From assembly GCA_047975025.1 (NCBI GenBank), contig JBKECY010000079.1, forward strand, positions 5,584 through 69,583: a stretch of DNA of 64,000 nucleotides, written 5' to 3'. Origin of the DNA: JBKECY01 sp047975025 (GTDB lineage: Bacteria > Bacillota > Clostridia > Lachnospirales > Lachnospiraceae). The position numbers and the translations under genes are program-made. Below are positions 43,259 to 52,141 of the stretch, in pieces (the stretch's first letter is position 1; each line of letters begins with the position of its first letter). A model generated the notes under the pieces. It ran no database searches. It saw only the letters and a list, made by a program, of their open reading frames with translations, and had not been told where the DNA came from.

Positions 43259-44605
43259 ATGGAAAAAGGAAATGAAACATCGCCGCTGACTGTGGCCGTT
43301 AACCAGAAGATGTCACCGGGGGAATTAATCTTGTTCGCCGTACAGCATCTGCTGGGGATTACATTTTTGCTGGTAGTGCCTGGGCTGATTGGAGCCGCCT
43401 GCGGACTCTCTGACGCAGAAGTCGGGTATCTTGTACAGGCCTGCTTCTTTACAGTGGGCTTGGTGACGATACTGCAGTCATGCTTCATGCTGAAGCTGCC
43501 GGCAGTACATGGACCGACAGCGGTCTTTATGTCAGCTATTTTAACGACCGGAGTTGCTTTTGGTCTGGGTACGGCATATGGCTCCCTGTTCGTAGCGGGC
43601 GGTATTGTGGCGCTGCTCTCTATCCCGATCAAGAAATTCGGGCTAATCGGGAAATGCACAAAATTCCTGACCGCACCAATTGTATTCGGCACGCTGCTGC
43701 TGATCATAGGAACACAGCTTTCACAGATTGCAATACCGGGAAGCTTCGGGACTGCCGGAACGACAGGATATCCCTGGCTGGGCATTAGTACGGCTGTCAT
43801 CACGATTCTTGCGACCATCGGATTCATGCTGTTCGGCAAAGACGGTATCATGAAACGTGGCGCCATGCTCTGGGGCATCATCATTGGCACCATATGTTAT
43901 GCGGTCATAGGCGGCATTGACATAAGTTCTGTGGCAAGCGCCAGTGTGGTCAGTGCACCGAAGCTGTTCCCCTTCGGATTTAGTATCAACCCAGGTGTCG
44001 TTGTACTGATGCTGCTTGCATATCTGCATTCGACTTCGGAAGCACTGGGAATGTATAATCTGCTCGCAGGCTGGGATAACCAAAAAGTCAGCGAACAGCG
44101 TGCCAACGGCGGTATCTTTGGTATGGCGATTGGCAATATGATCGGCTCGGCGATTGGCGGTGTACCGACCACGACCTATCCGGAGAATGTCGGTATTATC
44201 AGAGTAACCGGCGTAGGAAGCCGGTTCGCAACATGCCTGATGGGTGTGATGGCTTTGCTATTAGGCTTTTTTCCAAAAATCGGCATGCTGATTGCAGTCA
44301 TTCCGTCAAGTGTTTTAAGCGGTGCCACAGTCGTGCTATTTGGCATGATTGCATTTAGTGGGGTACAGCATCTAAAAGAAGTTGCCTGGGATGATATGAA
44401 CATTGTTACAGCAGCGGTTCCATTCATTATTGCGTTAGGCTGCATGTTCCTGCCGGAGAGCGTTACCTCCCTGCTGCCGGTCAGTGTACAGAGCATCGTT
44501 ACACAGCCGATGCTGGTGGGCATTATCCTGCTTGTCATCTTTAATGCGGTAATCAATATGCTGCTGCGGCCAATACAGGAAAGAAAGAATAGTAAGAGTA
44601 AATAA
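43259..44605 (+). CDS. NCS2 nucleobase:cation symporter (uracil/xanthine permease family)
   Basis: This transporter of about 448 residues shows the NCS2 pattern: 12 or more hydrophobic segments, an FAVQHLLGITFLLVVPGLIG N-terminus, VHGPTAVFMSAILTTG for TM3, and ALGMYNLLAGWDN then GSAIGGVPTTTYPENVGIIRVTGVGSR. These are the substrate-binding and signature regions. It imports a purine or pyrimidine base, and the choice cannot be read reliably. The start ATG at 43259 follows GTGAAAGGATG. It leads the cluster with the hydrolase (15 bases later). Control by the upstream PucR-type regulator and the leader terminator is likely. Confidence 0.9.
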   Translation: MEKGNETSPLTVAVNQKMSPGELILFAVQHLLGITFLLVVPGLIGAACGLSDAEVGYLVQACFFTVGLVTILQSCFMLKLPAVHGPTAVFMSAILTTGVAFGLGTAYGSLFVAGGIVALLSIPIKKFGLIGKCTKFLTAPIVFGTLLLIIGTQLSQIAIPGSFGTAGTTGYPWLGISTAVITILATIGFMLFGKDGIMKRGAMLWGIIIGTICYAVIGGIDISSVASASVVSAPKLFPFGFSINPGVVVLMLLAYLHSTSEALGMYNLLAGWDNQKVSEQRANGGIFGMAIGNMIGSAIGGVPTTTYPENVGIIRVTGVGSRFATCLMGVMALLLGFFPKIGMLIAVIPSSVLSGATVVLFGMIAFSGVQHLKEVAWDDMNIVTAAVPFIIALGCMFLPESVTSLLPVSVQSIVTQPMLVGIILLVIFNAVINMLLRPIQERKNSKSK

Positions 44606-44620
44606 AGTTAGGAGATTCGT

Positions 44621-45298
44621 ATGGAAAGTTATTTTGACAATAGTAAGAAAACAGTTCCGCAAAAATTACATGAGGTCTTTTTGACCCGGCAGGATACGGC
44701 AATTATCACAGTAGACATGCATGAAGGGCATCTTTCAACGGATCCGGATTGTCCATGCCCATCCCCGCGCGGCCGCGAGATTATCGAGCCTTTGAATCAA
44801 TTCGTACAGGAGTGCAGAGAGCTTAAGATGCCGGTCATACATGTACGCTCCATCTTGAGAAAAGGCGGTGTTGACGAAAAATTGTACTCTTCGGCATGGA
44901 GGATGGTATTTCCCATGACTGTAGGAGAAATCAAAAACATCGACGAACATGCGATTGAAGGAACTAAGTGGAACGAGTTCTCAATCGAAGTAAAAGAAGA
45001 GGATTATATAGTGAGCACGAAAAAGCGGCTCAGTGCATTTTATCCCACTGATTTGGAGCTGCTCCTCAGAAATATGGGAATCAAGCGCATCGTATTGACC
45101 GGATGTATGACGGACTGCTGTATCCTGAATACGGCATTTGACGGAGCTAACAGGGATTTTCGAGTCGTTGTACCGCAGGATCTGACGAGAGGCAGTGAAC
45201 ATCTGGAAACAGCAGCGCTTCAGATTATATCGCTTCATCTGGGGCTGGTCGTGGATTCCACAGACTTACTTACCGATTGGAAAAGCCAGAATGTATAA
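44621..45298 (+). CDS. Isochorismatase-family cysteine hydrolase
   Basis: This 225-residue hydrolase has the catalytic triad Asp32 (IITVDMHEGH), Lys134 (STKKRLSAF) and Cys167 (TGCMTDCCILNTAFDG). The fold is that of isochorismatase, nicotinamidase, N-carbamoylsarcosine amidase and ureidoacrylate amidohydrolase. The context (NCS2 permease and PucR regulator) favours a ring-opening or carbamoyl hydrolase in nucleobase degradation. The metal-site His of nicotinamidases is not clear here. The gene follows the permease gene by 15 bases and is probably co-transcribed with it. Confidence 0.85.
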   Translation: MESYFDNSKKTVPQKLHEVFLTRQDTAIITVDMHEGHLSTDPDCPCPSPRGREIIEPLNQFVQECRELKMPVIHVRSILRKGGVDEKLYSSAWRMVFPMTVGEIKNIDEHAIEGTKWNEFSIEVKEEDYIVSTKKRLSAFYPTDLELLLRNMGIKRIVLTGCMTDCCILNTAFDGANRDFRVVVPQDLTRGSEHLETAALQIISLHLGLVVDSTDLLTDWKSQNV

Positions 45299-45341
45299 AA
45301 GCTTTTGGCATAAATAAAGTTGAAGATTGGTTATCACAAGG

Positions 45342-45383
45342 TGGGCAAAGGAGCCGTCAGTAGACGACACTTTGCCCATTTTT
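45342..45383 (+). terminator. Intrinsic terminator between the hydrolase and the BMP-type gene
   Basis: TGGGCAAAG (45342-45350) pairs with CTTTGCCCA (45370-45378), followed by TTTTT. A nested CGTC/GACG stem extends it. It separates the two genes and may allow partial read-through. Confidence 0.8.
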
Positions 45384-45403
45384 AAGTAAGGAGGTAGTAT
45401 GGC

Positions 45404-46558
45404 ATGAAAAAAATAAGTTTAATTATGGCGATTCTTCTCTTCGGATGCTCTGTACTGCTTGGAGGCTGTGCCAAAGAGACGACGGCAGCACAAAGTACAG
45501 CCGCAAAAGGTCCCATTGCACTTGAAGATATAAAAATTGGTATGGCGCATTTCTCGGACCCTAGCGATCAGGGGTACACCTACAACCATGATCAGTCAAC
45601 ATGGAAAATGGCCGAAGCTTTAGGGATTGATGAATCACAAATCATCAACAAGTATAATGTTCCCGATGATTCGGAAGCAGCTACTGCATTTCGTGAGCTT
45701 GCAGAAGAAGGCTGCCAGATCATCTTCTCTACCTCACATGGTCACGAAGACTATCTTCTGGAGGTGGCTGAGGAATATCCGGACATTACATTCTGCCATT
45801 TCAACGGCACCAAGGCAGCAGACAGCGGACTTGCTAACGTACATAATTTTTTTGGCGAGATCAGTCAGGTACGGTACCTGTCCGGTGTAGTTGCCGGATT
45901 AACGACGAAAAGCAATAAAATTGGCTATGTGGCTGCTATGGATTATGCAGAAGTCAATAACGGACTGGATGCGTATTATCTGGGCGCTAAAAGTGTCAAT
46001 CCTGAGATTGAAGTCGTCGCCACCTACTTAAATAGCTGGTACGATCCGGCATTTGAATCGCAGGCTACACAATCTCTGATTGACAATGGATGCGATGTGA
46101 TCAGTCACCATGCAGACTCGACAGCCGGTGCGATGGTCAGTGAAAAGAACGGAGCCTATTATATCTCATATAACAGTGATATGAGCAGTGTGGCACCTAA
46201 GGCAGTGCTGACAAGTGTGCGCTGGGATACCTCTTCTTACCTGATTATGGCAGTGCAGGCGGTTCTCGATGGGAAGCAGGACGAAATCCCTGTGGATTAT
46301 CTGGGAACTTTAGAAGATGGCATGGTGTATCTTGACCCGATTCACTACGATTTGCTCGATGATGCCACAGCGCAGGCAGTTAAAAGTGCAGTAGAGGCGG
46401 ACACGGAGGCTTTCAAGTCAGATACGAAGGAAGTGTTTGTCGGGCCAATGAAAGATATTGACGGTACTACGGTATTAGAAGATCAGGAAGTGTTTGTTGA
46501 GCCGAAATCCGCCCCCTCCTTTGGCTATGTGCTGGAGGGGATTGAAGTCATCAAGTGA
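45404..46558 (+). CDS. BMP-family basic membrane lipoprotein (nucleoside-type binding protein)
   Basis: This 384-residue lipoprotein has a lipobox LLGGCA and a type I periplasmic-binding domain of the BMP/PnrA family (IKIGMAHFSDPSDQGYTYNHDQ, IFSTSHGHEDYLLEVAEEYPDITFCHFNG, YLSGVVAGLTTKSNKIGYV, DVISHHADSTAGAM). PnrA-type proteins bind purine nucleosides. No permease or ATPase genes of such a system are adjacent, so it may use components elsewhere. The ribosome binding site AAGGAGG is ideal. It fits the purine theme of the cluster. Confidence 0.9.
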   Translation: MKKISLIMAILLFGCSVLLGGCAKETTAAQSTAAKGPIALEDIKIGMAHFSDPSDQGYTYNHDQSTWKMAEALGIDESQIINKYNVPDDSEAATAFRELAEEGCQIIFSTSHGHEDYLLEVAEEYPDITFCHFNGTKAADSGLANVHNFFGEISQVRYLSGVVAGLTTKSNKIGYVAAMDYAEVNNGLDAYYLGAKSVNPEIEVVATYLNSWYDPAFESQATQSLIDNGCDVISHHADSTAGAMVSEKNGAYYISYNSDMSSVAPKAVLTSVRWDTSSYLIMAVQAVLDGKQDEIPVDYLGTLEDGMVYLDPIHYDLLDDATAQAVKSAVEADTEAFKSDTKEVFVGPMKDIDGTTVLEDQEVFVEPKSAPSFGYVLEGIEVIK

Positions 46559-46562
46559 CCTT

Positions 46563-46591
46563 TTGCCATCCCGCAGGATATCTGTTATACT
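46563..46591 (+). promoter_or_regulatory. Promoter of the conserved small protein/nuclease operon
   Basis: TTGCCA (46563-46568) and TATACT (46586-46591) are separated by 17 bp, just after the BMP gene stop and 47 bases before the next ATG. Confidence 0.75.
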
Positions 46592-46637
46592 TTCATGTAG
46601 AGAATAACCATACAATCAATATCCGAGGAGTGACAGA

Positions 46638-47048
46638 ATGATTTTGATACTATGTATAGAGGAAAACGGCGGTATTCTGTTTCATGACCGCAGACTCAGC
46701 CAGGATCGCAAGGTGCGCGAGAATATATTGCAGGATATTAAATCTGCCGTTCTTTGGATGAACGCTTATTCGTCCCGTCAGTTCGATGTAGCAGATGCCC
46801 GCATTCGCATTGCAGAGGACTTTATGGAACAAGCAGGGGCGCATGAGTATTGCTTCTGGGAGGGTGGGAATGTAGGGCAGTATGAGCACCTGTTGAGCCG
46901 GATCGTGCTATATAAATGGAATCGCAGATACCCTTCGGATACTACGTTTGATATACCGCTCAAAGCACATGGGTGGCAGCTTGTGGAAATAGAAGAATTT
47001 GCAGGCTATTCACATGAAAAAATCACGAAGGAAGTATATACAAAATGA
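46638..47048 (+). CDS. Conserved protein of unknown function, 136 residues
   Basis: I do not recognise a named domain. The protein begins MILILCIEENGGILFHDRRLSQDR and has LWMNAYSSRQFDVADARI, EYCFWEGGNVGQYEHLLSRIVLYKWNRRYPSDTTF and GYSHEKITKEVY. The first strand, the turns and the W-rich core suggest a Rossmann-like alpha/beta fold. In Lachnospiraceae such proteins are sometimes labelled ribonuclease Z, but no metallo-beta-lactamase motif (HxHxDH) is present, so that label is not supported. It overlaps the nuclease start by four bases (ATGA), pointing to a coupled function. Confidence 0.75.
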   Translation: MILILCIEENGGILFHDRRLSQDRKVRENILQDIKSAVLWMNAYSSRQFDVADARIRIAEDFMEQAGAHEYCFWEGGNVGQYEHLLSRIVLYKWNRRYPSDTTFDIPLKAHGWQLVEIEEFAGYSHEKITKEVYTK

Positions 47049-47998
47049 AAAAGCTGATACGTGCCTGTATGGTTCTGCTGTTGTTTGGCGTGATTTTTGC
47101 AGGATGCAGTGCCTTACGTAGTGAAGATGCGGGAGAGACCGGCGCAGGATACACTGCGAGTCAGAACGCAGAGCAGGAGAATACAGTATCCACTGATGAA
47201 GATAATACACCGGCAGAGGCGGCAGATTTGACAGATCTGCCGGCTTTTTCAGGTACGCCTTACGTAGTGCTGAATCAAAATGTCCCCGCCTTTTCTGCAG
47301 AGGGCAGAGCAGCGGAGGCTTTTGAAAGTTATAGCGAACTAGATACGCTGGGGCGCTGCGGACCGGCGTATGCCAATCTGGACCAAGAGCTGATGCCGAC
47401 CGAGGAGCGGGGGCAAATCGGCCAGATAAAACCCTCAGGCTGGCAGACAAAAAAATACGATGAAGTCGATGGCAGCTATCTCTATAATCGCTGCCACCTG
47501 ATTGGCTATCAGCTTAGCGGAGAAAACGCGAATGAGAAGAATCTGATTACAGGTACGAGATATATGAATGTTGATGGAATGCTGCCCTTCGAAAATATGG
47601 TGGCAGACTATATCAAAGAGACAGACCATCATGTACTGTACAGAGTGACTCCCATCTACGAGGGCAAAAATCTGCTGGCCAGTGGGGTACAGATGGAGGC
47701 GGAGTCTGTGGAAGACGGAGGCGAAGGAATCCAGTTCAATGTGTATGTGTACAATGTGCAGCCCGGCATTACGATTGACTACGCTTCCGGGGACAGTCAT
47801 GTAAGCGAGACGGCGAATACAGCGGAGGATGCGGCCGTTGTGGATATATATGTGCTGAATACCGCAACACATAAATTCCATAGGCCATCTTGTACCAGTG
47901 TTAAAAAGATGAAAGAAGAGAATAAAGCGGAGTATACCGGGGGACGGCAGGAGCTGCTAAAGCGGGGGTATGAGGCGTGTAAAATCTGTGTTCCCTGA
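47045..47998 (+). CDS. Secreted DNA/RNA non-specific endonuclease lipoprotein
   Basis: This 317-residue lipoprotein has a lipobox VIFAGC (Cys21) and an acidic linker to about residue 65. A DNA/RNA non-specific endonuclease core (about 75-225) has GRCGPAYANLDQELMP, YLYNRCHLIGYQLSGENANEKNLITGTRYMN and DHHVLYRVTPIYEG. The His in NRCHLIG is the catalytic base. A C-terminal module (about 265-317) has YVLNTATHKFHRPSCTSVKKM and CKICVP, the small motif often found on bacterial cell-surface nucleases, which resembles the Ada metal-binding domain. It likely degrades extracellular DNA for nutrients or uptake. It overlaps the upstream gene by four bases. Confidence 0.9.
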   Translation: MKKLIRACMVLLLFGVIFAGCSALRSEDAGETGAGYTASQNAEQENTVSTDEDNTPAEAADLTDLPAFSGTPYVVLNQNVPAFSAEGRAAEAFESYSELDTLGRCGPAYANLDQELMPTEERGQIGQIKPSGWQTKKYDEVDGSYLYNRCHLIGYQLSGENANEKNLITGTRYMNVDGMLPFENMVADYIKETDHHVLYRVTPIYEGKNLLASGVQMEAESVEDGGEGIQFNVYVYNVQPGITIDYASGDSHVSETANTAEDAAVVDIYVLNTATHKFHRPSCTSVKKMKEENKAEYTGGRQELLKRGYEACKICVP

Positions 47999-48143
47999 TA
48001 GTGTCAAGCAAAATGCAAAGTATATTTATAGAAATAATCCACCAAAATTCTCCGCCCATTTTCAATAAAAATTACCGATAGACTCACTCCCAAATTTCTC
48101 CTATGATTAATACCATGGGCAAATGAAGTTAAGGAGGAAGTTT

Positions 48144-49190
48144 ATGGAACGAGCAGAAATACTAAGACACGTAGGTCACATGCAGCAGCTGGCCTATGTA
48201 CAAAAAGCAGAATTTACAGAAGGCCGCGCCAAAGGGCTCGGCGCCTATATCATCAAAAATGATACGCTTCGCCTCGTCGTACTCGAAGACAAGTGTCTGG
48301 ATATTGCTGAAGTAAGTTACAAAGGAAGAACTTTAAATTTTATGGCCAAACCGGGGCTGATGGGTAAAACTGACCACGCAATTACAGGAGTGGAAGGAAC
48401 CCGAAGCCTTATGGGCGGCTTTTTATTTACCTGCGGTCTGGAAAATACATGTCTGGCATGCGAGGATGAAGACGGATACCACCCAATGCATGGGCAGATT
48501 CGTGTTACGCCGTCAGAACAAACGGCTTCTGGCAGCGAGTGGGAAGGCGACCAGTATAAAATGAGCGTGTCAGGGCGAATGCGTGAAGCCCGGCTTTTTG
48601 GGAGCAATCTGACACTTAGCAGAACCGTATCCACAGTCTACGGAGAGTCCAAATTTGTTATAATGGACCGAATTGAAAACCAGGGATTTAAAGCAGAACC
48701 AATGATGATTCTATATCACTTTAACTTTGGCTATCCGTTTCTGGATGAAAAAAGTGAAGTGCTCTTGCCAACTGTACAGGCCAGACCGCGTGACAAAAAT
48801 GCCGAAAAAAATGCACAAGCGTGGAACCATGGAGAAGCACCCCTGGACAATGAGGCGGAGAGAGTCTATTTGCATGAACTAAAGGCAGATGAGAAGCAGG
48901 ATACCATGGTCGCAGTTGTAAATGAAGCACAGGAACTGGCAGTCAGTATCCGGTTCAATCAGAAGTATCTGCCGCATTTCGTACAGTGGAAATCGCTGGC
49001 ATCCGGAGACTATGCACTCGGGCTTGAGCCTACGAACTCGGGAGTCTACGGGAGGACACGTGAGGAAAGTCTGCATTATCTGGAGGTTTTGGCAGTCGAG
49101 GAGATTCGGCTGGAGATCGAGATTCATGAAGGCGCAGAGAATATACGTGCATTACGCGAAGAAATTGCACGATTAGAGCAAAAAAATTAG
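48144..49190 (+). CDS. DUF4432 family protein (aldose 1-epimerase-like)
   Basis: This 348-residue protein has the galactose mutarotase-like beta-sandwich of the DUF4432 family. Signature segments are GAYIIKNDTLRLVVLEDKCLDIAEVSYKGR, MGGFLFTCGLENTC, YHPMHGQI (with the paired His) and YHFNFGYPFLDE. Family members are inferred to act on sugar acids or aldoses in carbohydrate operons; the reaction is unproven. It precedes the sugar transport genes by about 140 bases, but a promoter lies between, so it may be a separate unit in the same regulon. The start ATG at 48144 follows AAGGAGG. Confidence 0.82.
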   Translation: MERAEILRHVGHMQQLAYVQKAEFTEGRAKGLGAYIIKNDTLRLVVLEDKCLDIAEVSYKGRTLNFMAKPGLMGKTDHAITGVEGTRSLMGGFLFTCGLENTCLACEDEDGYHPMHGQIRVTPSEQTASGSEWEGDQYKMSVSGRMREARLFGSNLTLSRTVSTVYGESKFVIMDRIENQGFKAEPMMILYHFNFGYPFLDEKSEVLLPTVQARPRDKNAEKNAQAWNHGEAPLDNEAERVYLHELKADEKQDTMVAVVNEAQELAVSIRFNQKYLPHFVQWKSLASGDYALGLEPTNSGVYGRTREESLHYLEVLAVEEIRLEIEIHEGAENIRALREEIARLEQKN

Positions 49191-49251
49191 TGAAAATACA
49201 TAAAAAACACCTATAAAAACACTAAAATATTACAGAAAAAGAAAAAACAGC

Positions 49252-49280
49252 TTGCACAAAGAAAAAAACAGTGGTAGTAT
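49252..49280 (+). promoter_or_regulatory. Promoter of the second sugar ABC operon
   Basis: TTGCAC (49252-49257) and TAGTAT (49275-49280) are separated by 17 bp. The predicted transcription start is about 49287. Confidence 0.75.
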
Positions 49281-49291
49281 TTGCCCATAAC

Positions 49292-49305
49292 ATGAAACGG
49301 TTCAT
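49292..49305 (+). promoter_or_regulatory. LacI-family operator downstream of the sugar ABC promoter
   Basis: ATGAAACGGTTCAT is an imperfect 14-bp palindrome with a central CG, the typical LacI/GalR operator form. It lies at about +6 to +19, where a bound repressor would block elongation. A related palindrome (54573-54586) sits in front of the LacI regulator gene. Confidence 0.75.
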
Positions 49306-49330
49306 GAAACAAATCAAAAAGGAGAAGTGT

Positions 49331-50473
49331 ATGAAAAAGTATGTAGGAGTTTTATTGGCATTGGTGACCTGTGCAGCGTTATTGGCAGGTTGTGGTTCTT
49401 CGACAGGCAATTCTACAACAGAGGCTGATACGTCGACGGAGGAGAGTACAGAAGCTGCGGGAGATGATACAGCTTCGGCTTCGGCAGATGGATTGATCGG
49501 TGTATCCATGCCGACACAGTCGCTGCAGCGTTGGAATCAGGATGGTGCAAGTCTGGAAGAGTTCTTAACGGAAATGGGATTTGAAGTAGATCTGCAATAT
49601 GCAGATAACGAAGTGCAGGTACAGGTATCTCAAATTGAGAACATGATCACAAAAGGTGCCAAAGTACTGATTATCGCACCGGTAGACGGAGGCGCCCTCT
49701 CTGCTGTACTTTCAGAGGCACATGATGCCGGTATCAAAATCATTGCGCATGACAGATTCATCACAGACACAGAATTTGTAGACTGCGTTGGTACTTTTGA
49801 TAACACCAAAGTAGGAACTCTGCAAGGCGAATACATTGTAGAGCAGCTGGATCTGGAAAATACAGATGGACCGTATAATCTGGAGATCGTAGCCGGTTCT
49901 TTGGATGATGACAATGCAAGCTATTTCTTAAACGGTGCAATGGAAGTTCTGCAGCCGTATATCGACAGCGGTAAACTGGTCGTACAGTCAGGACAGACCA
50001 CCAGAGAACAGTGTGCAACAGATGCATGGCAGACAGATGTGGCCCAGGCAAGAATGGATAATATTCTGACAGCCTACTATACCAAAGAAAAAGTGGATGC
50101 TGTATTGTGCTCGAATGATTCTACCGCACTGGGTGCTGAATCCGCACTAAAATCTGCCGGATATGGCAGCGCTGACCTGCCCTTCCCGATTGTAACAGGA
50201 CAGGATTGTGACGTGGCAAATGTCAAAGCGATTATTGCAGGAGAGCAATCCATGTCGGTATTCAAGGATACTCGTGCGCTGGCAGAAGTAGTTGCTAATA
50301 TGGCAAAGACCTTTGTTGAAGGCGGGGAGCCTGAGTACAATGATACAACAACCTATGATAATGGCTCAAAAGTTGTTCCGGCCTATGCCTTAGAGCCACT
50401 GGTCGTTGATGTGGATAACTACAAAGAACTGCTGGTAGATTCAGGATACTATTCAGAAAGTGATCTGAAATAG
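49331..50473 (+). CDS. Sugar-binding lipoprotein of the second ABC system (ChvE type)
   Basis: This 380-residue lipoprotein has a lipobox LLAGC and a Thr/Glu/Ser-rich linker. The type I periplasmic-binding domain (GVSMPTQSLQRWNQDG, VDLQYADNEVQVQVSQIENMI, AHDRFITDTEFVDCVGTFDNTKVG, VTGQDCDVANVKAI, FKDTRALAEVV) is close to that at 8145-9281. The two are clearly paralogues. The start ATG at 49331 has AAGGAGAAG upstream. It opens the operon binding protein, ATPase, permease and UroD-like protein. The LacI operator just upstream indicates repression in the absence of inducer. The sugar is unknown. Confidence 0.92.
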   Translation: MKKYVGVLLALVTCAALLAGCGSSTGNSTTEADTSTEESTEAAGDDTASASADGLIGVSMPTQSLQRWNQDGASLEEFLTEMGFEVDLQYADNEVQVQVSQIENMITKGAKVLIIAPVDGGALSAVLSEAHDAGIKIIAHDRFITDTEFVDCVGTFDNTKVGTLQGEYIVEQLDLENTDGPYNLEIVAGSLDDDNASYFLNGAMEVLQPYIDSGKLVVQSGQTTREQCATDAWQTDVAQARMDNILTAYYTKEKVDAVLCSNDSTALGAESALKSAGYGSADLPFPIVTGQDCDVANVKAIIAGEQSMSVFKDTRALAEVVANMAKTFVEGGEPEYNDTTTYDNGSKVVPAYALEPLVVDVDNYKELLVDSGYYSESDLK

Positions 50474-50593
50474 GAGCGCTTGTTCCGGCGGCAGTAAACA
50501 GCAGTACAGTGTAGTGCAAAAAGAACTATATAGACAAGGGGCAGGGTGCGAATCCGGCCCCTGCTATGAAAAGCAGATAAAATGGAGAATACG

Positions 50594-52141
50594 ATGAATG
50601 AAGTACTTTTAGAAATGAGAGATATCATAAAAGAATTCCCCGGAGTCAAGGCGCTCGACCATGTGAATATCGTCGTAAAGAACAGGACAATTCATGCGCT
50701 GGTTGGCGAAAACGGCGCGGGAAAATCTACCCTGATGAAGGTGCTAAGTGGTGTATATCCCAGAGGTGCGTACAACGGAGAAATCTATCTGGACGGTCAG
50801 ATTTGTGAATTTAAGAATATTAAGGACAGTGAAAAGAAAGGTATTGTCATCATTCATCAGGAGCTGGCATTGATTCCGCAGTTGTCGATTATGGAAAACA
50901 TATTTCTCGGCAACGAGCAGGCGACCAGAGGGGTGATGAACTGGGAAAGATGCCGCTATGAAGCCTTAAAACTTATGGAAATCGTAGGACTAAAGGAGAA
51001 GCCGGAGACACTGGTCAATCAAATCGGTGTTGGAAAGCAGCAGCTGGTAGAAATTGCCAAGGCACTGTCTAAGCAGGTGCGGGTACTGATTCTGGATGAA
51101 CCGACAGCGGCGCTTAATGACGAAGAAAGTGATCGGTTACTGGAACTGATTTTAAAGCTGCGGGATGAGCATGCTATGACAGGCATTATTATTTCACATA
51201 AATTGAATGAAATTACGAAAGTCGCAGATGAGATTACAGTACTTAGAGACGGCGCCACGATTGAGACGCTTGAGAACTGTGAGAACTGTATTTCGGAAGA
51301 CCAGATTATTAAAAGTATGGTCGGCAGGGAACTGGCCAATCTATACCCGAAGAGAGAAAGTAAGATTGGTGAAAAAAGTTACGAAATTAAGAATTGGACA
51401 GTGTATTCAGAAGAATATAAAGATCAAAAATTCATCAAAGATGTCAATTTGTATGTCAAACGAGGGGAAGTCGTAGGAATCGCTGGTCTGATGGGGGCGG
51501 GGAGAACGGAGTTTGCCATGAGCCTGTTCGGACACTGTTTCGGGTCTAAAATTACCGGAGAAGCCTACAAAGACGGAAGGCCGATTGATGTCAGTTCAGT
51601 CAGCAAAGCAATTGAAAACAAGATTGCCTATCTTACGGAAGACAGAAAAGTACTGGGGCTGCTTTTACAGGACAGTATACGCAACAATATAGCACTCCCC
51701 TGTCTGGACAGGTTTGCCCGGATGGGTGTAATCAATCAGAACGAAGAAGTGAAAATTACTAGGGAATACTTGACAAGGCTGGGTATAAAAGCCACAGGAA
51801 TCCAGCAGACAGTGAACAACCTTTCAGGAGGGAATCAGCAGAAGGTACTGCTGGCGCGCTGGATCTTGTCAGACCCGGATTTACTTATATTGGATGAGCC
51901 AACGCGTGGAATTGATGTTGGTGCCAAGTATGAAATATACGGAATTATCAATGAGCTGGCAACCCAGGGCAAAAGCGTTATCGTGATTTCATCAGAATTG
52001 CCTGAAATTCTGGGAGTAAGTGACAGAGTATATGTTATGAATGAAGGCCGCATGGTCGGAGAATTTGGACGCAGCGAAGTGAGTCAGGAAGCAATTATGA
52101 AATCAATAATGCAAAGCAACAGGAGGACAAGTGATGAGTAA
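50594..52141 (+). CDS. Sugar ABC transporter ATPase of the second system, double cassette
   Basis: This 515-residue double ABC cassette protein has a first Walker A GENGAGKST, Walker B ILDEPTAALND, and a second signature NLSGGNQQKVLLARW with Walker B ILDEPTRGID. The C-terminal switch region is VIVISSELPEILGVSDRVYVMNEGRMVGE. The start at ATG 50594 is preferred because GGAG lies six bases upstream, while an ATG four codons earlier lacks a site. The gene overlaps the permease start. Its paralogue is at 6514-8052; both share VLLEM/MLLEM starts and a similar IHQELALIP segment. Confidence 0.92.
   Translation: MNEVLLEMRDIIKEFPGVKALDHVNIVVKNRTIHALVGENGAGKSTLMKVLSGVYPRGAYNGEIYLDGQICEFKNIKDSEKKGIVIIHQELALIPQLSIMENIFLGNEQATRGVMNWERCRYEALKLMEIVGLKEKPETLVNQIGVGKQQLVEIAKALSKQVRVLILDEPTAALNDEESDRLLELILKLRDEHAMTGIIISHKLNEITKVADEITVLRDGATIETLENCENCISEDQIIKSMVGRELANLYPKRESKIGEKSYEIKNWTVYSEEYKDQKFIKDVNLYVKRGEVVGIAGLMGAGRTEFAMSLFGHCFGSKITGEAYKDGRPIDVSSVSKAIENKIAYLTEDRKVLGLLLQDSIRNNIALPCLDRFARMGVINQNEEVKITREYLTRLGIKATGIQQTVNNLSGGNQQKVLLARWILSDPDLLILDEPTRGIDVGAKYEIYGIINELATQGKSVIVISSELPEILGVSDRVYVMNEGRMVGEFGRSEVSQEAIMKSIMQSNRRTSDE

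Noticed and set aside
46638..47048. Ribonuclease Z label for the 136-residue protein
   Set aside because: No metallo-beta-lactamase motif and far too short.
51019..51339. Minus-strand open frame within the second sugar ATPase gene
   Set aside because: Composition is a serine-rich antisense shadow of the conserved ATPase sequence.
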